Assembly: GCA_947570135.1 (NCBI GenBank)
Contig: CANOTP010000004.1
Span: forward strand, 124,001-188,000
Direction: 5' to 3'
From: an uncultured Candidatus Melainabacteria bacterium
GTDB lineage: Bacteria; Cyanobacteriota; Vampirovibrionia; Gastranaerophilales; Gastranaerophilaceae
DNA length: 64,000 nucleotides
The notes under the pieces were generated by a model. It ran no database searches, was not told where the DNA came from, and saw only the letters and a program-made list of their open reading frames with translations. The first letter of the stretch is position 1, and each line of letters starts with the position of its first letter. Shown piece after piece: positions 6,342 to 14,490 of the stretch. Made by a program: the position numbers and the translations under genes.

Positions 6342-8069
6342 TTATGCGCTTAACAATTTATCTGCAAGTTCTGTTTCAAGTGTGCCGTTTAGTGCTTTTG
6401 AAACTTTTTGAAGTTTTTTTGCGATAATTTCCATATTATCTGTCCAAACAAAATTATCAAGAACGTATTGTTCGGCTTTATTGAAATCTCCGTCGATTTG
6501 GATTCGGATAATTTCAGCGAGCATTTTTTGAGCGATTGGAACGACTTTATCAATATTTACGTGAATTTTTCCGTCTTTTGTAATATCGTAGGCTCCGCGC
6601 TCTGAGAAATACTTATTCTGCATAACGGTACGAACTCTGTGAGCTTGTGATAGTGTCGGTTTTGATTTCAGGAAGTTATCGGCGATTGTTGTAACAATAA
6701 TTTGTAACCTTTGTTCAGGTGTATACATCCCGACATCTGTCAGTAAGTCTACAAAAGCTAATGCGCCCATATCTGCTTTATTTTCTTCTATGATGTTTCT
6801 GTATTTACCTAATTTTTCACTGCCTTCTTTAGGTCCTAAAGAGTGTGCGTTTTCGTGTCCTATTGTGAACCAGTGGTCTGCTTCATCAAGGTAATATTGG
6901 TGCTGTTCTTTATCTAAAATGGCATCAAGTCTTTCTTGTAATTTTTTCTTATCACTTATAAATCTTATTTGTCTGTGGTAAACATTACGTCTTCCGCCAC
7001 CGATTGTAAGTGATAATTTATCGGAATTAGGCAGGTTTTCTGCTAATGTTATGCCGCCTCGGTATTCACCGACGTCACCTGATGCCATAACCATATCAAC
7101 ATCAACCATTGTTTGCTCGGAATCGGCTTCTGCTGAGATTGTTTGAACGTATTCTCTGTTATAAGGCATATTATCGGCTAACGTTGGAAGATATTTTTTT
7201 ATTGCCATAAGTGCTTGGGTGCCTTCTTTGTTGATAATTCCGACTCTTCCGCCTAAAAAGTCTTTTGGAATAGGTGTAATTCCGTGTTCTTTTAACAGGT
7301 TAGATAATTCTTCATTTTCAACGATTGTACCTGTCATTTCATCTTCGTAATTTTCTCTTGTTATTGTAAATTCTAATGGAGTATCTTGAAGTGTTGCCCA
7401 TTTTTTATCGGCAAACGCGTCTAACATCGGGTCTGCTGTTCTTAGTGCTTTTGCTTGAAGTATCAGATATTCGTTAAAATCAGAGTTTGTTGAAAATTTT
7501 GCGGCAAGTTCAAGTTCATCTGCCATTTTTGCAAAATCTTCGTGGAAATAATCAACATAATCAATTCCTGCCAAGTCTTCCGCTGCTCTTACTACAACTG
7601 AACGCTGAGTCAGTATTGCTTTAACTTCGTCAACTTTACCTTCTTTTATCATTCTAATAAGCACCGTGTGAAACTCTTCTTTTGAAAGGTCTTCAGGATA
7701 AACGCCTTTACCCGGTTTTTCATCGATTCCTTTGATAAGTCTTATCGGGTTTGACATTGTATCTATTGCGTTGATACCTTTTTGCGCGTCAAAAAGAATT
7801 TTGGTAAGTTCTGCTTGTTTATTTCCTTTTTTAATCTCTTCTTCCAAAAATTCTTTTACGGCAAGGTTGTGTTTGCAATCAAGCTGCATATTGATTTTTT
7901 CTAATATTGCCGCGGCTTTTACAAGGTGTTTTAAAGCAAGTTGGTCACCTTCTTTTAATGCTAAATATTCAGGTGCGTCAGCCTTTAAGAATTTTTTAGT
8001 TATAAGATAATCTTTATGAGTTCTTTTTTTTAGTTCGTCCATAGACAGGTTTAATTCAAAAGTTTCCAT
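6342..8069 (-). CDS. Zinc metallopeptidase, M49 (dipeptidyl-peptidase III-like)
   Basis: 575 residues. The catalytic region reads HWFTIGHENAHSLGPK, then EENKADMGALAFVDLL about 25 residues later. The HExxH-type motif followed by a GP and a second EExKAD motif is typical of bacterial M49-family members (DPP III proper has HEXXGH and EECRAE). The His pair and the second Glu would bind zinc. Upstream segments such as GEYRGGITLAENLPNSD and GGGRRNVYHRQIRF fit the lobes of the fold. There is no signal peptide, so it is probably cytoplasmic peptide turnover. AGGAGAG lies 10 bases before the ATG. It is followed downstream, after a gap, by the beta-rich unknown. Confidence 0.75.
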   Translation of the reverse strand: METFELNLSMDELKKRTHKDYLITKKFLKADAPEYLALKEGDQLALKHLVKAAAILEKINMQLDCKHNLAVKEFLEEEIKKGNKQAELTKILFDAQKGINAIDTMSNPIRLIKGIDEKPGKGVYPEDLSKEEFHTVLIRMIKEGKVDEVKAILTQRSVVVRAAEDLAGIDYVDYFHEDFAKMADELELAAKFSTNSDFNEYLILQAKALRTADPMLDAFADKKWATLQDTPLEFTITRENYEDEMTGTIVENEELSNLLKEHGITPIPKDFLGGRVGIINKEGTQALMAIKKYLPTLADNMPYNREYVQTISAEADSEQTMVDVDMVMASGDVGEYRGGITLAENLPNSDKLSLTIGGGRRNVYHRQIRFISDKKKLQERLDAILDKEQHQYYLDEADHWFTIGHENAHSLGPKEGSEKLGKYRNIIEENKADMGALAFVDLLTDVGMYTPEQRLQIIVTTIADNFLKSKPTLSQAHRVRTVMQNKYFSERGAYDITKDGKIHVNIDKVVPIAQKMLAEIIRIQIDGDFNKAEQYVLDNFVWTDNMEIIAKKLQKVSKALNGTLETELADKLLSA

Positions 8070-8108
8070 TATAAAGCTCTCCTTTTTGTTATTTATATAA
8101 GAATTATA

Positions 8109-8330
8109 TCATTCGGAATCTAAATTAACAAGCTCGTGTATTTTTAGGTCTAGAATTTTACATATTTTAAACAATGTATCAATGCTTGCTTTTTTCTCTC
8201 CCCGTTCAATTTCTCCCATATAGTATGCATTTATATCAGCCATTTCTGCAAATTTTTCTCTTGATAATTTTTGCAGTTTTCTTAAATTAGATATTTTAAC
8301 CCCGAGATTTTTGTAAAAGCTGCTTGTCAT
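8109..8330 (-). CDS. XRE-family transcriptional regulator (prepilin-paired)
   Basis: A 73-residue single-domain repressor: LGVKISNLRKLQKLSREKFAEMADINAYYMGEIERGEKKASIDTLFKICKILDLKIHELV, a full five-helix XRE domain with nothing else. It lies head-to-head with the prepilin gene at 8398, with 67 bases between the starts. This is the same layout as the pairs at 463/649 and 34403/34491. It resembles the regulator at 34491 more than the one at 155 (NAYYMGEIERG against DAHYISDIERG). Probable local control of the neighbouring prepilin, inferred from position. Confidence 0.85.
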   Translation of the reverse strand: MTSSFYKNLGVKISNLRKLQKLSREKFAEMADINAYYMGEIERGEKKASIDTLFKICKILDLKIHELVNLDSE

Positions 8331-8365
8331 TAAATAATTTTAGTATAATATAGTATCATGTTACA

Positions 8366-8380
8366 TTGGCTCGAAGCCAA
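8366..8380. promoter_or_regulatory. Palindrome between XRE and prepilin genes
   Basis: TTGGCT-cga-AGCCAA lies between a TATAAT at 8344-8349 and the AAAGGAG site of the prepilin gene. It would overlap the start of the transcript and is a reasonable operator, or a leader hairpin. Confidence 0.35.
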
Positions 8381-8397
8381 CCAAAAAGGAGCGATGA

Positions 8398-9105
8398 ATG
8401 AAAATATTTAAAGGTTTTACATTGGCAGAGGTATTAATCACTCTTGGAATAATCGGAGTTGTCGCAGCATTAACCATTCCGAGTTTAATAAGAAATATAC
8501 AGGACAGACATTTTAAGGCTGTTTGGAAGAAAACATTTGCATCAGTTGCGAACGCTTACAGGTTAGGGATGAATGATGAGGATTTATTAGTCCCACATTT
8601 AGATTTTGATTATGGTGCTTATAATCAAGGTTATCAGGATGTTGAAGTTTATTATAAAATATTTACTAATTTAAAAACTTTGGATTATTGTGTTACTGGG
8701 GTAAACTTAAATGAAAATTGCAGTAATTCTTGGATATTTACGTCTCGAACAGGATATAAAAATAATTGTCAATGTAAATCCATAAACAGTGATAAAGATT
8801 ACGGATGTGCTTATAATAATACTTTAGGATTTGCAGTATTACCTGATGGTGTTCATTTGTTTGCGCATGCCGCGTTTTGGAGTCATCCTGATATAATGGT
8901 GGATGTAAACGGTCCAAGCGGTCCAAATGTAGTCGGGCGGGATATTTTTATTATTCTTATTCGTAACGATAAAGTTATCGCAGGCGGAGCTCCCGGGTAT
9001 GAATTAAAAGGTTGTGATAAATCTGTTTCATCCAATAGCGGTTTTGTCGATGCTGAATCTTATTCAGGGAGTGGCTGCGGGTATAAGTACTTAATGGAAA
9101 AATAA
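8398..9105 (+). CDS. Type IV prepilin-like protein (XRE-paired)
   Basis: 235 residues. The leader is short and standard: MKIFKG|FTLAEVLITLGIIGVVAALTIPSLIRN. The C-terminal domain carries several cysteines (CVTGVNLNENCSNSW, NNCQCKS, CGYKY) and VDVNGPSGPNVVGRDIF, nearly the same motif as in the gene at 4858. The ATG is preceded by AAGGAG. It is transcribed away from the XRE gene at 8330 and ends 5 bases before the convergent pdxA-like stop. It may be a minor pilin or pseudopilin, as no pilus-assembly genes lie nearby. The cysteines suggest disulphides after export. Confidence 0.85.
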   Translation: MKIFKGFTLAEVLITLGIIGVVAALTIPSLIRNIQDRHFKAVWKKTFASVANAYRLGMNDEDLLVPHLDFDYGAYNQGYQDVEVYYKIFTNLKTLDYCVTGVNLNENCSNSWIFTSRTGYKNNCQCKSINSDKDYGCAYNNTLGFAVLPDGVHLFAHAAFWSHPDIMVDVNGPSGPNVVGRDIFIILIRNDKVIAGGAPGYELKGCDKSVSSNSGFVDAESYSGSGCGYKYLMEK

Positions 9106-9109
9106 ACAT

Positions 9110-10030
9110 TTAATTGTTGATAACAGTTTTTATAGCTTCAATCATGCCTGACGGGTCAGCGAGGTTTTTGCCCGCAATGTCAAATGCTGTGCCGTGTCCG
9201 GGGGATGTCCTTATTATATCAAGTCCGATTGTCATATTAACCGTTTTATCGCCTGCTACAGTTTTTATAGGGATTAAGCCCTGATCGTGGTAGTTTGCAA
9301 TGTAGCAATCGTATTCATCATCTTTCTCGTGCAAATAATTTTTGGCGGCTTTTACAAAAAGCGTATCCGCAGGCAATGGCATTGTAATATTTACCTCTTC
9401 TGCTTGCAGTTCTTTTACCGCAGGGATTAAAATGTCAATTTCTTCCGTTCCTAAAATTCCGTCTTCGCCTGAATGAGGATTAAATCCGCACAGTGCAAAT
9501 TTCGGGTTTTCTATTTTGAATTGAGTTTGAAATGTTTGAACTAGGTTTTTAACTTTTGTTTTAACAATTTCTTTTGTTAAATTGATATCTTTTAGTGCAC
9601 AATGACGGGTCAAAAGAAGTACTCTAAAGTTTTTTGCCACAAAAAGCATCTCTGCAAGCTGATTATCGTGAGCCAAATAGTGTTGTAAAACTTCTGTCTG
9701 CCCGTTAAAAATGTGACCTGCAAGATGCAGAGCGTTTTTAGCAACAGGAGCTGTAACTATAGCTTTTGGTCGGATTTCGCAAACTTTTTTGAGCGATTGA
9801 TACGAAAACTCTCCCGCATCTTTTGTAACTTGTCCAGCTTTAATTTCAGCATCATACGGAATCTCGATTATTTCGTAATTTTTATCGAGTTTGCCGTAAT
9901 AATCAAGTATTTTTCTATTTGACACAAGAACAATCTTATCTTGAGGAATATCAAGATAATTTAGTGCTTTTACGGTAATTTCGGCGCCGATACCATTCGG
10001 ATCGCCCGTTGTTATTGCAATTTTATCCAT
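9110..10030 (-). CDS. pdxA: PdxA-family dehydrogenase (4-hydroxythreonine-4-phosphate or 4-phospho-threonate/erythronate type)
   Basis: 306 residues, an NAD-dependent oxidative decarboxylase. It starts KIAITTGDPNGIGAEI. Metal-binding histidines lie in ANYHDQGLIPIK and TSPGHGTAFDIAG, with a third candidate in GQTEVLQHYLAH. The family includes PdxA of pyridoxal-phosphate synthesis and PdxA2 enzymes that act on 4-phospho-D-threonate or D-erythronate. Its neighbour, 5 bases upstream on the same strand, is a DUF1537 sugar-acid kinase, which is the known partner of PdxA2. Context therefore favours sugar-acid catabolism, although sequence alone cannot exclude vitamin B6 synthesis. The family call is secure; the substrate is not. 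Confidence 0.85.
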   Translation of the reverse strand: MDKIAITTGDPNGIGAEITVKALNYLDIPQDKIVLVSNRKILDYYGKLDKNYEIIEIPYDAEIKAGQVTKDAGEFSYQSLKKVCEIRPKAIVTAPVAKNALHLAGHIFNGQTEVLQHYLAHDNQLAEMLFVAKNFRVLLLTRHCALKDINLTKEIVKTKVKNLVQTFQTQFKIENPKFALCGFNPHSGEDGILGTEEIDILIPAVKELQAEEVNITMPLPADTLFVKAAKNYLHEKDDEYDCYIANYHDQGLIPIKTVAGDKTVNMTIGLDIIRTSPGHGTAFDIAGKNLADPSGMIEAIKTVINN

Positions 10031-10035
10031 AATGC

Positions 10036-11355
10036 TTATTCTTCGTGTTTTTCAAAGTATTTCAGGATTTCAATAAGTGTATTAACTCCACCCAGGTTGC
10101 CTGATTTTGTTACAATCCATTGGTCTGAGTTTGCGTTTTTACTAAGCGCAATTGCAGGAACTACTTCATCTATAATTTGCAGTTGATTTGCGTTTAAGCT
10201 GTTGCAGCATTTATAAGAAGTTTCACCGCCAAGTGTTATAAGGATTGCTTTTTTCTGTTCAAGAACCCGTTTTGAAAGTTCGGCAAGAAAATCTGTTATC
10301 GCATTTGAAAGTCCTGATTTTGTCAAATCTGCGTTCATTGTATCGTCTGAAAACCCGTCAAAATTTATAAGTAATTTTGATGTATGGACAAGTACAATAT
10401 TATCGTTTTTCAGGTTTGAAACGATTCTTTCGACAAGTTCATCCTGAACTCCGTTTAGAATCGTTTTTGTATCAAGTTCGATTACTAGGCTGTTTTCTTC
10501 GTATTCTTCGTTTTGTTCAAATTTAACAATTTGGTTTGCTGTAATTTGAGTTGCACTGCCTGATACGATAAATTTAGGGAGTTTCGGAAGTTTTACGGGC
10601 AGAATATCTCTTTCTTCATCTTTTGGGAACCACTGGTCACTTAAGATTTTACCTGCCGCGGCTGTTCCGACAGGAAGTATGTTAAAGTTTGATTTACCCA
10701 TAGCAAGTACGATTTGTTCAATATCCGTTGTTGAAACAGAATCGGCAACGATTATCTTAACCCCTTTTTCAATGAGTTTGTTTATTTTTTTTAGGATAGG
10801 ACCTGCTCCGTCCATAATTGTTTTTAACTTAATACTGTCAACCAAATCTTCAAGATTTTCGCCCAGTTGTTGTTTTAAAAGTGTCGGCAGGTGAGATTCA
10901 GAAATTGGAGAGTGCGGATCTCGAGCCATTTCGGTACGCTCAATCGGAACCCCTTTTAACAGGTGGTATCCGCCGACTGTTATTCTGCCTTCTTGAGGGA
11001 ATGCAGGCATGACAATTGCCGCGTCCCATTTCAGGACTTCAAGCATTGATAAAATTTCGACCGCAATATTTCCTCTGACTGTTGAATCTATTTTTTTGTA
11101 GAAAAAATCAGGCTTGATTTTGTTTACAAAAAACTCGGTTGCAGATTTAACTTTTTCAAAAGCATCTTGGGGCGAGATATTTCTTGATTCTGTTGAAATA
11201 GCCCAAGCTTGCTCAATATCGGAAGCTTTCGGTTCCGTATCGGTATTAAGTAAAATGTTTGTATCCGCGTTGTTCAGTTTAAACTGCAACGCTGTATCGT
11301 TTGCGCCTGTTAAATCATCAGCAACAATACATACAGTGTTAGAATTAATTATCAT
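10036..11355 (-). CDS. Four-carbon acid sugar kinase family protein (DUF1537)
   Basis: 439 residues. The N-terminal CIVADDLTGANDTALQF is the DUF1537 signature (substrate domain). The C-terminal nucleotide domain contains PKFIVSGSATQITANQI and GNLGGVNTLIEIL. Characterised members (DtnK, LtnK, OtnK) phosphorylate D-threonate, L-threonate or 3-oxo-tetronates, and their product is oxidised by a PdxA2- or OtnC-type enzyme. Here the PdxA-like gene follows immediately, giving a two-gene kinase and dehydrogenase unit. The start overlaps the ssb stop (ATGA-type overlap at 11352-11355), so all three genes are probably co-transcribed, though functionally unrelated to ssb. Confidence 0.85.
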   Translation of the reverse strand: MIINSNTVCIVADDLTGANDTALQFKLNNADTNILLNTDTEPKASDIEQAWAISTESRNISPQDAFEKVKSATEFFVNKIKPDFFYKKIDSTVRGNIAVEILSMLEVLKWDAAIVMPAFPQEGRITVGGYHLLKGVPIERTEMARDPHSPISESHLPTLLKQQLGENLEDLVDSIKLKTIMDGAGPILKKINKLIEKGVKIIVADSVSTTDIEQIVLAMGKSNFNILPVGTAAAGKILSDQWFPKDEERDILPVKLPKLPKFIVSGSATQITANQIVKFEQNEEYEENSLVIELDTKTILNGVQDELVERIVSNLKNDNIVLVHTSKLLINFDGFSDDTMNADLTKSGLSNAITDFLAELSKRVLEQKKAILITLGGETSYKCCNSLNANQLQIIDEVVPAIALSKNANSDQWIVTKSGNLGGVNTLIEILKYFEKHEE

Positions 11356-11696
11356 AAAGTTTCTTCTGCATCCCTTTTAGAGCCTAACAGTTTTATGGTG
11401 TTTGCTCTAATTAAGAAAGATTCTCTTTCTGTATTGGTTGTTTTATCTGTCCAGCGATTGTTAGCGATTGATCCGTCAATTGCAACAAGTCTTCCCTTTT
11501 TCACATATTCTGCTGCAAATTCGGCTTGTCTGTCCCAAATTTCAACATTGAACCAATCTGTTACCTCAGCTTTTGTTTTTGAATCCCAACGGTTAACGGC
11601 AACTGAAAAGTTTGCTTTCATTTTTCCCGAGTCAAAGGCTTTGAATCCTTCTGATGCATCTCTGCCTACACGACCTACTATTGTTGCTGTATTCAT
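11352..11696 (-). CDS. ssb: Single-stranded DNA-binding protein
   Basis: 114 residues with an OB fold: MNTATIVGRVGRDASEGF, FSVAVNRWDSK, DWFNVEIWDRQAEFAAEYVKKGRLVAIDGSI. This is shorter than E. coli SSB (178). It lacks the Gly/Pro linker and the acidic DDDIPF-type tip that recruits partners, as several cyanobacterial SSB proteins do. It coats single-stranded DNA in replication and repair. It is first in a minus-strand unit with the DUF1537 kinase (4-base overlap). AAAGGGTA lies before the ATG. Confidence 0.92.
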   Translation of the reverse strand: MNTATIVGRVGRDASEGFKAFDSGKMKANFSVAVNRWDSKTKAEVTDWFNVEIWDRQAEFAAEYVKKGRLVAIDGSIANNRWTDKTTNTERESFLIRANTIKLLGSKRDAEETL

Positions 11697-11752
11697 AAAT
11701 TTTTACCCTTTCGATTTTTACATTATAGTTGATAAATATTGAATGTCCAATT

Positions 11753-12754
11753 TTAATACATGTTCATTAATTTTCGGACTTCCTTTAGAATTTCTTGAGC
11801 GCGAACCCTTGCTCTTGCAGAGCCTTCATCGATTATTTTTTCGACTTCTTCCGGGTGTTCTTCGTAATATTTACGACGTTCACGAATTTGAGCCATTTTT
11901 TCGTTAATTTTTGCCCCCAGTTCGCGTTTACATTGAGCACATCCTCTAAGTCCCTTTTCGCATTCGCATTTTACGGTTTGAATTTCGTCTTCCGTGCCGA
12001 AAATTTCCCAGTATTTATATGCAACTTCGCAATCTTGCGGGTGTCCCGGGTCATCTTTTCTAAGTCTTGAACGGTCTGTGATTGCGCCCATAACTTTCTT
12101 TGCAGTAACTTCTGCCGTATCTGATATTTTTATATCGTTATTAAAAGATTTACCCATTTTGTTTCCATCAAGTCCGCAAATTAGAGAGCAGTGGTTTAAT
12201 AACGGTTTTGCTTCATTGAAAAATTCTCCGTAAAGATTATTGAACCTTCTTGCAATATCTCTTGTGATTTCAATATGTGCGACCTGATCTATTCCGACAG
12301 GCACAAAGTTCGAATTAAACATCATAATATCTGCGCTCATTAAAACGGGATATCCCATTAATCCGTAATTTATCTGCTGCCCCTGTCCTTCTTTTGTTTT
12401 TAGGATTTTTGCCATATCTTTAAGACAAGGGTCACGTTCAACCCAGTTTTGCGGGGTTATCATACCCAGATATATGTTAAGTTCGGCGATTTCAGGCACC
12501 AGTGATTGAACATAGATTGTTGACTTATTTGGGTCAATTCCGCAAGCCAGCCAATCCATTACAACATCTAAGATATTTTGTCTTAAGTCTTCTGTTTTAT
12601 CGTATTTTGTTGTCAAGGCATGCCAATCCGCAACAAAGAAAAAGCAATCATATTTATCTTGCAAGTTTACCCAGTTTTGGATAACACCAAGATAATGTCC
12701 TAAGTGTAATTTCCCTGTTGATCTCATTCCCGAAACAATAATGTCTTTTGTCAT
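11753..12754 (-). CDS. trpS: Tryptophanyl-tRNA synthetase
   Basis: 333 residues, a class I synthetase charging tRNA-Trp. The HIGH-type motif is TGKLHLGHYLG near residue 15 and the KMSKS-type motif is GNKMGKSFNND. The active site includes GYPVLMSADIMMF and PVGIDQVAHIEITRDIARRFN. The C-terminal part contains an extra CECEKGLRGCAQCKREL segment with four Cys, possibly zinc-binding. Length is as usual. AAAGGAT lies 8 bases before the ATG. It stands alone between ssb and the MlaE-like gene. Confidence 0.97.
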   Translation of the reverse strand: MTKDIIVSGMRSTGKLHLGHYLGVIQNWVNLQDKYDCFFFVADWHALTTKYDKTEDLRQNILDVVMDWLACGIDPNKSTIYVQSLVPEIAELNIYLGMITPQNWVERDPCLKDMAKILKTKEGQGQQINYGLMGYPVLMSADIMMFNSNFVPVGIDQVAHIEITRDIARRFNNLYGEFFNEAKPLLNHCSLICGLDGNKMGKSFNNDIKISDTAEVTAKKVMGAITDRSRLRKDDPGHPQDCEVAYKYWEIFGTEDEIQTVKCECEKGLRGCAQCKRELGAKINEKMAQIRERRKYYEEHPEEVEKIIDEGSARARVRAQEILKEVRKLMNMY

Positions 12755-12854
12755 AAAATATCCTTTCTGTCTGTTGTTATTATATTACAAACAGAAATTA
12801 AGTTTTATTATGGAAAATTACATATTGTTAAATTTTGTTAATCGTTAAATTAAA

Positions 12855-13589
12855 TCAGGCAATATAAAATACTAAATTAATCAGGAAATCCGCAACTAGC
12901 ATATAAATAGTTGAAAGGATTGCGGCTTGGGTAGTTGAGGTGCCGACTTCTTTAGCTCCGCCTTTTGTTTGATAACCCTTTGTCGCGCAAACTAAAGCAA
13001 TCAAAGCTCCGAATATGCAGGCTTTTAATAAACTTATATAAATATCTTTTGTAGCAATCCATGCCCAAACAGATGCCATATATCTTGCAGGGTTAAGATT
13101 GATTGTGCCCAATGCAACAAGCATTCCGCCCATAATTCCTATAAATTCTGCAATAAGTACAACCATCGGAACTGTTATGGCTGATGCGAAAACCCTTGGA
13201 GCAAAATAATATCCGACGGGGTTAACTTTAAGAGTCTTAATCGCGTCAACTTGAGATGTTACCTGCATATTGGCAATCTCAGCAGATATCGCTGTTCCTG
13301 CTCTGGCACCTATTGCTAACGCTACAAATCCAGGGGCAATTTCTCTTATCATTACAATTGCAATTGTTCCGCCGATATAAGTTTCAGCCCCTGTCATCAA
13401 GAATTCTTTTGAAACCTGAATTGCGATAACCGCAGCAGAAATAAACGCGATTACAAGTGAAATCGGCAAGGAATCATAACTTATTGCGGCAGCTTGAGAG
13501 ATTACCGTTCTGAACTTCAGGTTTCCGCCAAAAAGGTATTTAAAACATTCTATAAGGTTTTGAACGCATAATCCTAAGAATTTAATCAA
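12855..13589 (-). CDS. mlaE: MlaE-family ABC transporter permease (lipid transport)
   Basis: 244 residues with about five membrane helices. The MlaE signature is seen in QVSKEFLMTGAETYIGGTIAI, REIAPGFVALAIGARAGTAISAEIANMQVTSQVDAIKTLKVNP and FAPRVFASAITVPMVVLIAEF. Members form the inner-membrane core of Mla/TGD-type complexes that move phospholipids between membranes; cyanobacteria and chloroplasts have the homologue TGD1. No ATPase or MCE-domain partner is adjacent. A MlaA-domain protein lies 12 kb away (25979), so the outer-membrane end may be encoded in this same region. It is followed by no obvious terminator. Confidence 0.92.
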   Translation of the reverse strand: MIKFLGLCVQNLIECFKYLFGGNLKFRTVISQAAAISYDSLPISLVIAFISAAVIAIQVSKEFLMTGAETYIGGTIAIVMIREIAPGFVALAIGARAGTAISAEIANMQVTSQVDAIKTLKVNPVGYYFAPRVFASAITVPMVVLIAEFIGIMGGMLVALGTINLNPARYMASVWAWIATKDIYISLLKACIFGALIALVCATKGYQTKGGAKEVGTSTTQAAILSTIYMLVADFLINLVFYIA

Positions 13590-13594
13590 GTTAA

Positions 13595-13634
13595 AGCCCC
13601 TTTTTCATTATTGAATATATCATAAAAAGGGGCT
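13595..13634. terminator. Hairpin between protease and mlaE-like genes
   Basis: AGCCCCTTTTT and AAAAAGGGGCT form an 11-bp perfect stem with an 18-base loop. It lies between the protease stop and the mlaE start, both on the minus strand. The T-run is in the stem rather than after it, so it may attenuate rather than fully terminate. Confidence 0.45.
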
Positions 13635-13643
13635 ATGGCAAAT

Positions 13644-14336
13644 TTATTTTTTAGATTTCACGGAAGATATTTTGTTTTTATCAACTGTTGCGATAAATTT
13701 TACCGCTTCATTTGACGGGATTGCAAAACCTATGCCGATATTTGAAATGTTATGGTCGGGATTGTAGATTGACTGGCTTATCCCAATAACCTGACCGTTA
13801 GAGTTTAATAACGGTCCACCCGAGCAGCCCGGGTTGATTGCGGCATCTGTCTGGAACCTGTTTTTAACGTAATCTATTCTTGAGATAATCCCTTGAGTCA
13901 GTGTGTTTGAGAACCCGAAAGGGTTGCCAATACTTAAAACTTTTTGCCCGACTTTAACATTTTCTGAATCTCCAAATGATACAGTTTCTAAGGGTTTTGA
14001 CGGGTTAATTTTTATCAGTGCAAGATCTTTATTCTTACCCATTTGTGCGATAAAGTTTGCCTTATAGGTTTGTCCGTTGTGGGTTGTAACTTCTATATTT
14101 TTATAGTTTTCAACAACATGCGAGCCTGTTAATATAAGCCCGTCAGAACTTACTACACAGCCTGTTCCCGCAGAAACTCCGTCTGCTACTTGAGCTTCGA
14201 TTGCTACAATTGCGGGGCTTATTTTTTCATAAACACTTATATTTACCTGTTCGTCCATACCATAATCGGCAAGTGCAAAGTTGCAGTTCAAGTTCAGCAA
14301 AACCAGTGATAACATTATAAATATCTTTTTTTTCAT
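13644..14336 (-). CDS. Exported trypsin-like serine protease (DegP/HtrA catalytic domain, no PDZ)
   Basis: 230 residues. A signal peptide is present (MKKKIFIMLSLVLLNLNCNFALA). The protease domain shows all three catalytic residues: His in ILTGSHVVENY, Asp in GKNKDLALIKI, and Ser in INPGCSGGPLLNSNGQVIG. GCSGGP replaces the more common GNSGGP. HtrA proteases normally continue into one or two PDZ domains; this one stops after the protease domain (KNKISSVKSKK), so substrate sensing must differ. It probably acts in the periplasm on misfolded proteins. It is upstream of, and on the same strand as, the MlaE-like gene. Confidence 0.88.
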   Translation of the reverse strand: MKKKIFIMLSLVLLNLNCNFALADYGMDEQVNISVYEKISPAIVAIEAQVADGVSAGTGCVVSSDGLILTGSHVVENYKNIEVTTHNGQTYKANFIAQMGKNKDLALIKINPSKPLETVSFGDSENVKVGQKVLSIGNPFGFSNTLTQGIISRIDYVKNRFQTDAAINPGCSGGPLLNSNGQVIGISQSIYNPDHNISNIGIGFAIPSNEAVKFIATVDKNKISSVKSKK

Positions 14337-14413
14337 GTTTACCTCTTTTTAGTAAATTATGATTTTTTTTTGCCTGAATTATATCCTCTTTTTTTCTAAT
14401 TTTCGGTTAGTTC

Positions 14414-14442
14414 TTGAAAATATTAAAATTTTAATATATAAT
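14414..14442 (+). promoter_or_regulatory. Sigma70 promoter of ycf23
   Basis: TTGAAA (14414-14419), a 17-base spacer and TATAAT (14437-14442) predict a transcript beginning near 14449, about 42 bases before the start codon. Confidence 0.7.
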
Positions 14443-14490
14443 TTGGAAAAACGGTTAAGTCCGAGAGTATAATTATTAAGGAGAAAACTT

